Part shown: positions 1-6,349 of the stretch, piece by piece | Position numbering within the stretch: position 1 is the first letter of the stretch | Layout: every line of letters starts with the position of its first letter | The notes under the pieces: generated by a model | What the model was told of the DNA's origin: nothing | Database searches by the model: none | What the model saw: the letters and a program-made list of their open reading frames with translations, nothing else | NCBI GenBank assembly: GCA_945622055.1 | Contig: CALZBV010000077.1 | Coordinates: forward strand, 1 to 9,616 | Direction: 5' to 3' | Length of the DNA: 9,616 nt | Origin: an uncultured Clostridia bacterium | Lineage (GTDB): Bacteria > Bacillota > Clostridia > Lachnospirales > Lachnospiraceae | Translations under genes and position numbers: made by a program

Positions 1-1348
1 TAAGACCTGGAGAAAACTTTGGATTGCTCTTGCCGAAGCAGAGCACGAGCTTGGACTTCCGGTAACGGCAGAGCAGATTGCAGAATTAAAGGAGCACGCC
101 GAAGATATTAATTATGAGGTGGCGAAGGAACGTGAGAAGCTGGTTCGTCACGACGTTATGTCCCATGTTTATGCTTATGGTGTTCAGTGCCCGAATGCAA
201 AAGGTATCATTCACCTTGGAGCAACCTCCTGCTATGTGGGAGATAATACCGATATTATTGTAATGACCGAAGGCCTTAAGCTCGTTCGTAAGAAGCTGTT
301 AAACGTAATCAACACTCTTGCAAAGTTTGCAGAAGAGTATAAAGCACTTCCGACTCTTGCGTTTACGCACTTCCAGCCGGCTCAGCCTACAACGGTCGGA
401 AAACGTGCGACGCTTTGGATGATGGAGCTTTTACTGGACCTTGAGGATGTGGATCACATGATTGCATCCATGCGTCTGCTTGGCTCTAAGGGAACGACCG
501 GAACCCAGGCAAGCTTTCTGGAGCTTTTTGAGGGCGACCATGAAAAGATTAAGGAGCTGGAGACCCGTATTGCAAAGAAGATGGGCTTTGATTCCTGTTT
601 CCCGGTTTCCGGACAGACCTATTCCAGAAAGATGGATACCAGAGTAGTCAATGTACTCGCGGGGATTGCGGCAAGCGCTCATAAGTTCTCCAATGACATT
701 CGTCTTCTTCAGCATCTGAAGGAGGTTGAGGAGCCGTTCGAGAAGACCCAGATTGGTTCTTCTGCAATGGCATATAAGCGTAACCCGATGAGAAGTGAGC
801 GTATTGCTTCGCTGGCCCGTTACGTAATGGCTGATGTTATCAACCCGGCAATTACCAGTGCAACCCAGTGGTTTGAGCGCACGCTCGATGACTCTGCAAA
901 CAAGCGTCTCTCCGTTCCGGAAGCATTCCTCGCAGTAGACGGTATTCTGGACCTGTACTTAAATGTTGCGGACGGACTTGTGGTTTACCCGAAGGTAATT
1001 GAGAAGCGTCTGATGTCTGAGCTTCCGTTCATGGCAACGGAAAATATCATGATGGATGCGGTAAAGGCCGGCGGAGACCGTCAGGAGCTTCATGAAAAGA
1101 TTCGTACGTTGTCCATGCAGGCCGGAAAGAATGTAAAGGAGCTTGGTCTTGAGAACAATCTGCTGGAGCTGATTGCTGCAGACCCTGCGTTTAATCTGAC
1201 CTTAGAGGAGTTAAAGGAATCGATGAAGCCGGAACGCTATACCGGACGTGCAAAGGAGCAGACCGAGGAATTTCTACGGGATGTGGTTCAGCCGATTCTG
1301 GATGCAAATGCAGAGGTGCTTGGCCTTAAGGCAGAGATTAATGTCTGA
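1..1348 (+). CDS. purB: Adenylosuccinate lyase, 5'-truncated by window edge
   Basis: Adenylosuccinate lyase releases fumarate at two steps of purine synthesis: from SAICAR to give AICAR, and from adenylosuccinate to give AMP. The enzyme is a cytosolic homotetramer of the fumarase/aspartase superfamily. The open frame runs from base 2 with no upstream stop, giving 448 residues. Clostridial PurB is about 475 residues, so roughly 28 N-terminal residues lie outside the window. A GTG at 119 is internal, because the homologous residues KTWRKLWIALAEAE precede it. Visible signatures are RHDVMSH near residue 49, HLGATSCYVGDNTDI near 71, THFQPAQ at 122-128, and the superfamily signature loop GSSAMAYKRNP at 252-262. 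No lesion is seen. The next gene starts 71 bases downstream with no terminator between, so the two may share a transcript. Confidence 0.97.
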   Translation, partial: KTWRKLWIALAEAEHELGLPVTAEQIAELKEHAEDINYEVAKEREKLVRHDVMSHVYAYGVQCPNAKGIIHLGATSCYVGDNTDIIVMTEGLKLVRKKLLNVINTLAKFAEEYKALPTLAFTHFQPAQPTTVGKRATLWMMELLLDLEDVDHMIASMRLLGSKGTTGTQASFLELFEGDHEKIKELETRIAKKMGFDSCFPVSGQTYSRKMDTRVVNVLAGIAASAHKFSNDIRLLQHLKEVEEPFEKTQIGSSAMAYKRNPMRSERIASLARYVMADVINPAITSATQWFERTLDDSANKRLSVPEAFLAVDGILDLYLNVADGLVVYPKVIEKRLMSELPFMATENIMMDAVKAGGDRQELHEKIRTLSMQAGKNVKELGLENNLLELIAADPAFNLTLEELKESMKPERYTGRAKEQTEEFLRDVVQPILDANAEVLGLKAEINV

Positions 1349-1419
1349 GTTCCGGTAAAAGCCGTGAATTAAGATTTTTGAGCGATAAGTGCATGTGAGG
1401 CTGCGTCAGGGGGGATAGG

Positions 1420-1650
1420 ATGAAGGTATGTCCGCATTGCAACGGAAGGGGGATTTCCTCTTGTGTCGTTTGCTTTGGAAAAAAAGTCAATCCACAGAAG
1501 CCGGGAAAGGTGTGCGGGTTTTGTAAGGGATATGGGGAAACCAAATGCATTATTTGCCTTGGAAAAAAGATGCTTCCTGAGGATGATATTTTTGCGGTTG
1601 ACGGAGAGCTTCCGAACTATCCGGGCATTTTGCGAAGAGAAGATAAGTAA
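1420..1650 (+). CDS. Small four-CXXC zinc-finger protein (DnaJ cysteine-rich-like)
   Basis: This 76-residue protein is probably cytosolic and of unknown role. It carries four CXXC motifs, at C4/C7, C15/C18, C32/C35 and C43/C46. They are arranged as two copies of a unit of the form CxxCxGxGxxxCxxCxGKK (about residues 4-22 and 32-50). The unit resembles the cysteine-rich zinc-binding region of DnaJ, where four CxxCxGxG motifs bind two zinc ions, but there is no J-domain or substrate-binding domain. The C-terminal 26 residues are acidic and not zinc-binding. The ATG at 1420 is supported by a G-rich ribosome binding site (AGGGGGG, 1408-1414). An overlapping frame gives a similar-length open stretch but lacks this site. 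A strong terminator follows 20 bases after the stop. Zinc binding is inferred from the motifs. A chaperone-related role is possible but unsupported. Confidence 0.8.
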   Translation: MKVCPHCNGRGISSCVVCFGKKVNPQKPGKVCGFCKGYGETKCIICLGKKMLPEDDIFAVDGELPNYPGILRREDK

Positions 1651-1670
1651 ATACGGATGAGTTGTAAAAC

Positions 1671-1707
1671 GGGGCAGCGGTCATATATCGCTGCCCCTGT
1701 CTTTTTG
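1671..1707 (+). terminator. Intrinsic terminator between convergent genes, possibly bidirectional
   Basis: A perfect 9-bp GC-rich stem (GGGGCAGCG 1671-1679, CGCTGCCCC 1689-1697) with a 9-nt loop is followed by TGTCTTTTT. It should end the purB/zinc-finger transcript. The bases on the left read AAAAC, so on the minus strand the same stem is followed by GTTTT. It could therefore also end the dCMP deaminase transcript arriving from the right. Confidence 0.9.
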
Positions 1708-1779
1708 GGTGCGAGAGCTTTGCAAATAAAGCTTTTGGTGCATAGTCAGGAAACCAAAGCGGTAAGCCATAGTGGTAGG

Positions 1780-2259
1780 CTACAGTGGTAAGGTAACCAG
1801 ACGGTTAATCGGAGTGTACTGGCGGCAGGCAATTCCGGCAGACGCAAACATTCTCTTGGCGGCCCTGGTGGAATCGGTCATGGCATATTTATCTGAAAGG
1901 TAGATTACCTCGGAGATGCCGGTCTGAATCAATGCCTTGGTGCATTCATTGCATGGAAACAGAGTAGTATACACCTTTGCACCGCGCAGGTTAACGCCGG
2001 AATTATTTAAAATGGCGTTCAGCTCTGCATGGCAGACATAGACGTATTTCGTATCTAATGCAGCGCCTTCACGGTCCCACGGATATTCATCGTCAGAGCA
2101 GCCGTTTGGCATGCCGTTATAGCCCACCGACAAAATCTTGTTCTCCTGGCTTACGATGCAGGCTCCGACGCTGGTGTTCGGGTCCTTACTCCGCATAGCG
2201 GAAAGCAGTGCGATTCCCATAAAGTATTCATCCCACTTCAAGTAGTCCTGTTTTTTCAT
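1780..2259 (-). CDS. dCMP deaminase / cytidine deaminase family protein (ComEB-like)
   Basis: This 159-residue protein belongs to the zinc-dependent cytidine/deoxycytidylate deaminase family. Members of this subgroup usually convert dCMP to dUMP, feeding thymidylate synthesis in the cytosol. The zinc and catalytic motif HAELNAI is at residues 77-83 (H77 ligand, E79 proton shuttle). The second motif PCNEC is at 102-106 (C103 and C106 ligands). GYNGMPNGC at 46-54 is the substrate-loop motif typical of the dCMP deaminase subgroup. The length matches complete members, and no residue needed for catalysis is missing. The start is supported by GGGGGA upstream of the ATG and by a good promoter further up. 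The gene is convergent with the zinc-finger gene and divergent from the scaffold gene at 2578. The family is certain; the exact substrate is inferred from the motifs. Confidence 0.93.
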   Translation of the reverse strand: MKKQDYLKWDEYFMGIALLSAMRSKDPNTSVGACIVSQENKILSVGYNGMPNGCSDDEYPWDREGAALDTKYVYVCHAELNAILNNSGVNLRGAKVYTTLFPCNECTKALIQTGISEVIYLSDKYAMTDSTRAAKRMFASAGIACRQYTPINRLVTLPL

Positions 2260-2319
2260 ATGTCCCCCATTCCCGTGCTGACCCGGTGTCGCACAAATCA
2301 GATGATTTTTGTTTAGAAC

Positions 2320-2348
2320 AGTTTATCACAGGAGAACAGTGGTTTCAA
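2320..2348 (-). promoter_or_regulatory. Candidate sigma-A promoter of the dCMP deaminase gene
   Basis: Read on the minus strand, TTGAAA (2343-2348) and TAAACT (2320-2325) are separated by exactly 17 bp. These match the sigma-A consensus at 5 of 6 and 4 of 6 positions. The distance to the start codon allows a leader of roughly 50 bases. This is a sequence match only. Confidence 0.5.
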
Positions 2349-2481
2349 GTGGAATTGGAAAAACGAAAGGTGATTTTGGAAAGGCGGAAAAAGCACTTCG
2401 GGAAAAAAAGTGTATTTTTGACAAAAAAACAGTAGACGAAATGAAGTTTTTGTGAGAGAATAGAAGCGGAGCGGTGTGTAC

Positions 2482-2511
2482 TTGTGTGAAACGGTTTGTT
2501 AAACTTATAAC
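2482..2511 (+). promoter_or_regulatory. Candidate promoter of the scaffold/GGGtGRT operon
   Basis: TTGTGT (2482-2487) and TATAAC (2506-2511) are separated by 18 bp, giving a good -10 but a weak -35. A perfect TTGACA lies further upstream at 2418-2423, but no convincing -10 is correctly spaced from it. The operon must have a promoter in this divergent region. Which one is used cannot be settled by eye. Confidence 0.3.
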
Positions 2512-2577
2512 ATTCTGCAAACGCTTTTCAACAATTCACCGCTAATATTGCAAGAGGATTGAAAGGAGTCTAATGGC

Positions 2578-3270
2578 ATGATTTATTCACAGGAAGTAGA
2601 GAAGATGTGCCCGGTAGCACAGGGCGTACACCATGGCGCAGCCCCGATTCCGGAGGAAGCTAAGTGGGTACAGGCAAAGGAAGTAAAGGATATTTCCGGT
2701 TTAACACACGGTATCGGCTGGTGCGCACCGCAGCAGGGTGCATGTAAGCTGACCTTAAATGTAAAGGATGGTATTATTCAGGAAGCACTCGTTGAGACCA
2801 TCGGTTGCTCCGGTATGACCCATTCCGCAGCTATGGCATCTGAGATTCTTCCAGGCTTAACCGTTATGGAAGCTCTGAACACCGACCTTGTATGTGATGC
2901 TATCAACACTGCTATGAGAGAGCTCTTCTTACAGATTGTTTACGGACGTACCCAGAGTGCATTCTCCGAGGATGGTCTTCCGATCGGCGCAGGTCTTGAG
3001 GACCTCGGTAAGGGTCTCCGTTCCCAGGTTGGTACCATGTACGGTACTTTAAAGAAGGGACCGCGTTACCTCGAGATGGCAGAAGGTTATGTAACCGGTA
3101 TCGCTCTTGATGCAGATGACCAGATTATCGGTTATCAGTTCGTAAGCCTCGGAAAGATGACGGATTTCATCAAGAAGGGTGACGATCCGAATACCGCTTA
3201 CGAGAAGGCAAAGGGACAGTATGGCCGCGTTGCGGATGCTGTTAAGATTATTGACCCGAGAAAGGAATAA
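2578..3270 (+). CDS. NifU/IscU-like iron-sulfur cluster scaffold protein, partner of GGGtGRT protein
   Basis: This 230-residue cytosolic protein has an N-terminal half related to the NifU/IscU cluster scaffold. The stretch GWCAPQQGACKLTL (47-60) is followed by VETIGCSGMTHSAAMASEIL (72-91). It mirrors the first two cysteine-containing segments of IscU, with C56 and C77 in the ligand positions. C49 and C106 are further candidate ligands. The C-terminal part (about 130-230) is not IscU-like. The ATG is supported by AAAGGAG at 2562-2568. An ATG five bases earlier, in another frame, meets a stop after one codon. The next gene follows after 33 bases with its own AGGAGG, so the two form an operon. 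This pairing recurs in anaerobic Firmicutes, but the biochemical role is not established to my knowledge. Cluster assembly is inferred from the domain. Codon choice suggests high expression. Confidence 0.88.
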   Translation: MIYSQEVEKMCPVAQGVHHGAAPIPEEAKWVQAKEVKDISGLTHGIGWCAPQQGACKLTLNVKDGIIQEALVETIGCSGMTHSAAMASEILPGLTVMEALNTDLVCDAINTAMRELFLQIVYGRTQSAFSEDGLPIGAGLEDLGKGLRSQVGTMYGTLKKGPRYLEMAEGYVTGIALDADDQIIGYQFVSLGKMTDFIKKGDDPNTAYEKAKGQYGRVADAVKIIDPRKE

Positions 3271-3303
3271 TCGTATCAAAATAAATCAGGAGGATTACAT
3301 ATC

Positions 3304-4314
3304 ATGGCTTTGTTTGAATCATATGAAAGAAGAATTGACAAGATCAACGCTGTATTAAACAGCTATGGAATCGCTTCTATCGAAGAAGCGGAGAAGATTA
3401 CAAAGGATGCCGGTCTGAATGTATATGATCAGATTAAGGGCATTCAGCCGATTTGCTTCGAGAACGCATGCTGGGCATATATCGTAGGTGCAGCAATCGC
3501 AATCAAGAAGGGCTGCAGAAAGGCAGCAGACGCTGCAGCAGCAATCGGTGAGGGCTTACAGGCATTCTGTATCCCGGGTTCCGTTGCAGATACCCGTAAG
3601 GTAGGTCTTGGACACGGTAACCTCGGCAAGATGCTTCTTGAGGAAGAGACTGAGTGCTTCTGCTTCTTGGCAGGTCACGAGTCCTTTGCAGCAGCAGAAG
3701 GTGCTATCGGTATTGCAGAGAAGGCTAACAAGGTTCGTCAGAAGCCTCTCCGTGTTATCTTAAACGGTCTTGGTAAGGATGCAGCACAGATTATTTCCCG
3801 TATCAACGGTTTCACCTTTGTTGAGACCCAGTATGATCCGTACACCAACGAGGTGAAGGAGATTTCCCGTAAGGCATACTCCGACGGACTTCGTGCAAAG
3901 GTTAACTGCTACGGCGCAAACAGCGTTCCGGAAGGCGTTGCAATCATGTGGAAGGAGAACGTAGACGTTTCCATTACAGGTAACTCCACCAACCCGACCA
4001 GATTCCAGCATCCGGTAGCAGGTACCTATAAGAAGGAAAGAATCGAAGCAGGCAAGAAGTACTTCTCCGTAGCAAGCGGCGGCGGTACCGGAAGAACCCT
4101 TCATCCGGATAACATGGCAGCAGGTCCGGCTTCCTACGGTATGACCGATACCCTCGGACGTATGCATTCCGATGCACAGTTCGCAGGTTCCTCTTCCGTA
4201 CCGGCTCACGTTGAAATGATGGGCTTAATCGGTGCAGGTAACAACCCGATGGTTGGTATGACTGTTGCAGTAGCAGTTTCCATCGAGGAAGCAGCTAAGG
4301 AAGGCAAGTTCTAA
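3304..4314 (+). CDS. GGGtGRT family protein
   Basis: This 336-residue protein belongs to the family named after its conserved GGGtGRT motif, seen here at residues 259-265 in VASGGGTGRTLHPD. It is near full length for the family. Other conserved-looking segments are GSVADTRKVGLGHGNLGKML (92-111), FLAGHESFAAAEGAIGIAEK (121-140) and GLIGAGNNPMVGMTVAVAVS (307-326). There are seven cysteines (51, 56, 71, 89, 118, 120, 202), with no standard Fe-S ligand pattern. No signal peptide or clear membrane segment is present. Glycine-rich loops suggest nucleotide or cofactor binding, but this is inference. It is the second gene of an operon with the NifU-like scaffold gene, has an ideal AGGAGGA site (3288-3294), and is followed by a terminator. 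The function is unknown. The partnership suggests a role with an iron-sulfur or other metal cofactor. Confidence 0.93.
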   Translation: MALFESYERRIDKINAVLNSYGIASIEEAEKITKDAGLNVYDQIKGIQPICFENACWAYIVGAAIAIKKGCRKAADAAAAIGEGLQAFCIPGSVADTRKVGLGHGNLGKMLLEEETECFCFLAGHESFAAAEGAIGIAEKANKVRQKPLRVILNGLGKDAAQIISRINGFTFVETQYDPYTNEVKEISRKAYSDGLRAKVNCYGANSVPEGVAIMWKENVDVSITGNSTNPTRFQHPVAGTYKKERIEAGKKYFSVASGGGTGRTLHPDNMAAGPASYGMTDTLGRMHSDAQFAGSSSVPAHVEMMGLIGAGNNPMVGMTVAVAVSIEEAAKEGKF

Positions 4315-4342
4315 TTGAAAATACTCTAAATCAAGGGTTTTG

Positions 4343-4383
4343 GGACTTTCAAGATGTAATCTCGGAAGTCCTTTTCTTTTTTT
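4343..4383 (+). terminator. Intrinsic terminator of the scaffold/GGGtGRT operon
   Basis: An 8-bp stem (GGACTTTC 4343-4350, GGAAGTCC 4364-4371, one G-T pair) with a 13-nt loop is followed by a T-rich tract (4372-4383). It starts 28 bases after the GGGtGRT stop codon. Confidence 0.9.
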
Positions 4384-4391
4384 ATTCTCCG

Positions 4392-4484
4392 ATGTATGAG
4401 TTTGGGTAAAAGGATAGCCGTCGCCAACTAACGGGAAAAACATTCGACAATCATCGGAAAAATATTTCGACAATCATCGGAAAA
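4392..4484. mobile_element. Possible solo end of an IS21-type insertion sequence
   Basis: This stretch between the operon terminator and the truncated ATPase gene is non-coding and carries two copies of a 19-bp direct repeat. IS21-family elements are known for several repeated transposase-binding sites just inside each end and for ends that begin with TG. A TG occurs at 4392, but I cannot prove the boundary. No transposase gene or second end is present, so at most this is a remnant. Its junction with the decapitated pseudogene fits a deletion mediated by the element. The IS21 assignment is inference from repeat layout. Confidence 0.35.
4443..4484. repeat. Two perfect 19-bp direct repeats, period 23
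   Basis: TTCGACAATCATCGGAAAA occurs at 4443-4461 and again at 4466-4484, separated by ATAT (4462-4465, allowing for the shared A run). The copies are identical. They lie immediately left of the pseudogene homology. Confidence 0.95.
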
Positions 4485-4491
4485 CCTTTGC

Positions 4492-5269
4492 GGAAGTGGT
4501 GAGCTTGGCCAATTTGTTCTCACTGGTTCCGCTGTTCCGGCAGATACCAAGGAGATTACACATTCCGGCACAGGACGTTTTACTTGGCTGACGATGAGAC
4601 CTATGAGTTTATATGAATCAGGAGATTCTACCGGTGAAGTCAGTTTGAAGGATCTGTTTGACGGAACAGTGGAGATTGACGGAGCTTCCAAACACAGTAC
4701 TTGCACAGGATATTGCGGCAAATGATGAAACTCCGATGAACGAGGAAACCGTAGCTTCTTATGTTAATGCGCTTCGCAAAATTTTTGTTGTAGAAGATAT
4801 GCCGGCATGGAATCCTAATATACGGTCCAAAACTGTGATTCGCTCGTCCGATACCAGGTATTATGTCGATCCATCTATTGCTGCAGCAGCTTTGGGTATT
4901 GGTCCGAATGATTTGATAAATGATTTGAAGACATTCGGTTTTCTTTTTGAAACGCTTGGTATCAGAGATCTGCGCGTTTTTGCAGATGCCCTGAACGGAG
5001 AAGTTTACCATTACAGAGACAAAGACGGGCAGGAATGTGATGCGGTTATCCATTTGAGAAACGGTAAATATGGTTTGATTGAGATTAAGCTCGGTGGAGA
5101 TAGCCTCATTGAGGAAGGTGCAAAAAGTCTGAAATCGATGGAAGCAAAAATTGATACCGATAAGATGAATGCTCCGTCTTTTCTTGTGGTTTTGACAGGA
5201 ACAGGTGATTACGCATATCGCCGTCAAGATGGAGTATATGTTATACCAATCGGTTGCCTTAAAAATTGA
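4492..5269 (+). pseudogene. Broken AAA+ ATPase with DUF4143 domain (two lesions)
   Basis: Homology begins in frame at GELGQFVLTGSAVPAD (about 4501) and continues through RFTWLTMRPMSLYESGDSTG to about 4680. It then resumes in another frame at LPNTVLAQDIAANDETP (about 4685) and runs to the stop at 5269. Intact members of this ATPase family are roughly 400-430 residues: an N-terminal P-loop ATPase, then DUF4143. Here the Walker A/B half is absent. About 70-80 residues between the two blocks are also missing, and the deletion is not a multiple of three. The C-terminal domain is well preserved, with VDPSIAAAALGIG, HYRDKDGQECDAVIHL and YGLIEIKLGG (a PD-(D/E)xK-like D...EIK pattern), ending in VIPIGCLKN. 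A TTG at 4658 could start a 203-residue product, but it lacks a ribosome binding site and the ATPase core. Decay therefore looks recent but complete in function. Confidence 0.85.
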
Positions 5270-5377
5270 TTCGTTAGAGAGGCCGAAAGCAACAAATCAT
5301 ACAGCTTCTTTCCATAGCAAAGGAGGCGGAAAAGAAAGCGGTAGAATTGATGAAGTAACTAATGAAAGGAGTATTAT

Positions 5378-6226
5378 ATGGATTACAGAAAAGGTATGGC
5401 AGCCAGTAAAATCATAGAACTTCAACACGAAGACGGTACTTGGGGTCAGTGTTTTCATTCTCTGGCACAACCAAATAAAAAAGCCCCGCTGACGTCAGAG
5501 CAGGCATTGCGTCGTTTGAAAGTGCTTGGTTTTACGATAGAGGATGAGCCGATTCAAAAGGCTGTTGATTGTATGACTGCCTGCCTGCGCGGGGAAAGAA
5601 AAATTGATGAGTATTCTGAAAAGCTGATTGACTGGGAGCTTTTTACGAAACAGATGCTTTCCACCTGGGTTAAGATTTTTGAGCCGGATAATCCTATAGC
5701 TGCCGGTTTTGCGAAACAATGGGCAAATGTAATCGATGTTGCTTTTGCATGTGGAACTTATGATGAAACAGCTTGTATCGATGCTTTTTTTGCGGAGTTT
5801 TCACCGAAGCAGAATCGACCGAAAAGCCTTGATTTTGCGACCTTTTACCAAATGAACCTGTTACAGGGTGTTTTAGGGGAAGAGACAGAATCCCGTATGT
5901 TCGACTATGTTCTTTCAAAGGATAATGGTATCTACTATATCTATAACAAGCCTCTTTGTCAGCCCCCGGAAGCGTTTGCATCGAAGGAAGCAAGTCATTA
6001 TCTGGCTGCTATGGAACTATTGGCAGGGTATAAATGCGCAAAAGAGAAGCTTGGATTTGTAGTAGACTGGCTGGAAGCCAATAAGGACGAAAACGGGCAG
6101 TGGGATTTTGGACCGAAAGCCAATGATGGGGTGTACTTTCCTCTTTCGGATTCGTGGCGAAAGGCAGAAACAAGAAAAGCGGATTGTTCGGAGCGGATCA
6201 TGGCATTGCTGCAGAAAATCGTATAA
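5378..6226 (+). CDS. Uncharacterised alpha/alpha-toroid (prenyltransferase-like repeat) protein
   Basis: This 282-residue, probably cytosolic protein is mostly helical. It has QHEDGTWG at residues 16-23 and DENGQWDFG at 237-245, each after a helix such as AASKIIEL or GFVVDWLEAN. The pattern of a helix followed by xDGxWG resembles the QW repeats of the terpene cyclase/prenyltransferase alpha/alpha barrel superfamily. The protein is much shorter than squalene cyclases and shows no DxDD or other terpene cyclase catalytic motif, so enzyme activity cannot be claimed. The aromatic segment DGVYFPLSDSWRKAETRKAD (250-269) looks conserved and may line a pocket. The start is supported by GAAAGGAG 6 bases upstream. 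No promoter is obvious in the 108 bases after the pseudogene. A long hairpin terminator-like structure follows. The fold is inferred and the function unknown. Confidence 0.8.
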   Translation: MDYRKGMAASKIIELQHEDGTWGQCFHSLAQPNKKAPLTSEQALRRLKVLGFTIEDEPIQKAVDCMTACLRGERKIDEYSEKLIDWELFTKQMLSTWVKIFEPDNPIAAGFAKQWANVIDVAFACGTYDETACIDAFFAEFSPKQNRPKSLDFATFYQMNLLQGVLGEETESRMFDYVLSKDNGIYYIYNKPLCQPPEAFASKEASHYLAAMELLAGYKCAKEKLGFVVDWLEANKDENGQWDFGPKANDGVYFPLSDSWRKAETRKADCSERIMALLQKIV

Positions 6227-6297
6227 AGAGTTGAAGGTTTGGAAGCTGAGGGATTCTGACCGATAAAAGAAAGCTCGCAAATCGGAAAGGTGATAGG

Positions 6298-6349
6298 ACT
6301 CCCCCGGAGTGCATAAACTATAAGTATAGTTTGCACCGGGGGAGTTTTT
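6298..6349 (+). terminator. Long hairpin terminator that also holds the next gene's ribosome binding site
   Basis: Arms 6298-6322 and 6325-6345 form an extended hairpin. The outer part pairs ACTCCCCCGG with CCGGGGGAGT, then TGC with GCA, then AAACTAT with ATAGTTT. Two 2-nt bulges lie on the left arm (6308-6309 and 6313-6314). Five T residues (6345-6349) follow and the ATG of the DUF6512 gene begins at 6350. It should terminate transcription of the gene ending at 6226. The GGGGGAG that would serve as ribosome binding site for 6350 is the right arm of the stem, so read-through RNA would have this site paired. Confidence 0.75.

Noticed and set aside
1716..1733. AGCTTT-GCAAAT-AAAGCT hairpin as a second terminator
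   Set aside because: The stem is only 6 bp and A+T-rich, with a short T run. The stronger 1671-1697 stem already explains termination.
1765..1795. Repeated AGTGGTA motif at the 3' end of the dCMP deaminase gene
   Set aside because: There are only two 7-base copies (1771-1777 and 1785-1790 region) in low-complexity sequence around the stop codon. This is too short to support a repeat call.
2418..2446. Perfect TTGACA as a promoter for the scaffold operon
   Set aside because: The bases 16-18 positions downstream (AATGAAGT) make a poor -10, so the site alone is not enough to call a promoter.
3760..4209. 149-codon open frame on the minus strand inside the GGGtGRT gene
   Set aside because: It is a shadow of a strongly biased real gene. 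Its translation has the Cys/Gly/Val-rich composition typical of an antisense reading, and it has no ribosome binding site.
4640..5227. 195-codon minus-strand frame opposite the DUF4143 pseudogene
   Set aside because: The plus strand shows clear family similarity over the same span. The minus translation has no recognisable domain.
5278..5358. Open stretch ending EAEKKAVELMK and a stop, between the pseudogene and the toroid gene
   Set aside because: It looks like the helical C-terminus of a protein, but it has only 26 codons after an in-frame TAG, no start codon with a ribosome binding site, and no recognisable family. It may be debris from the same deletion events.
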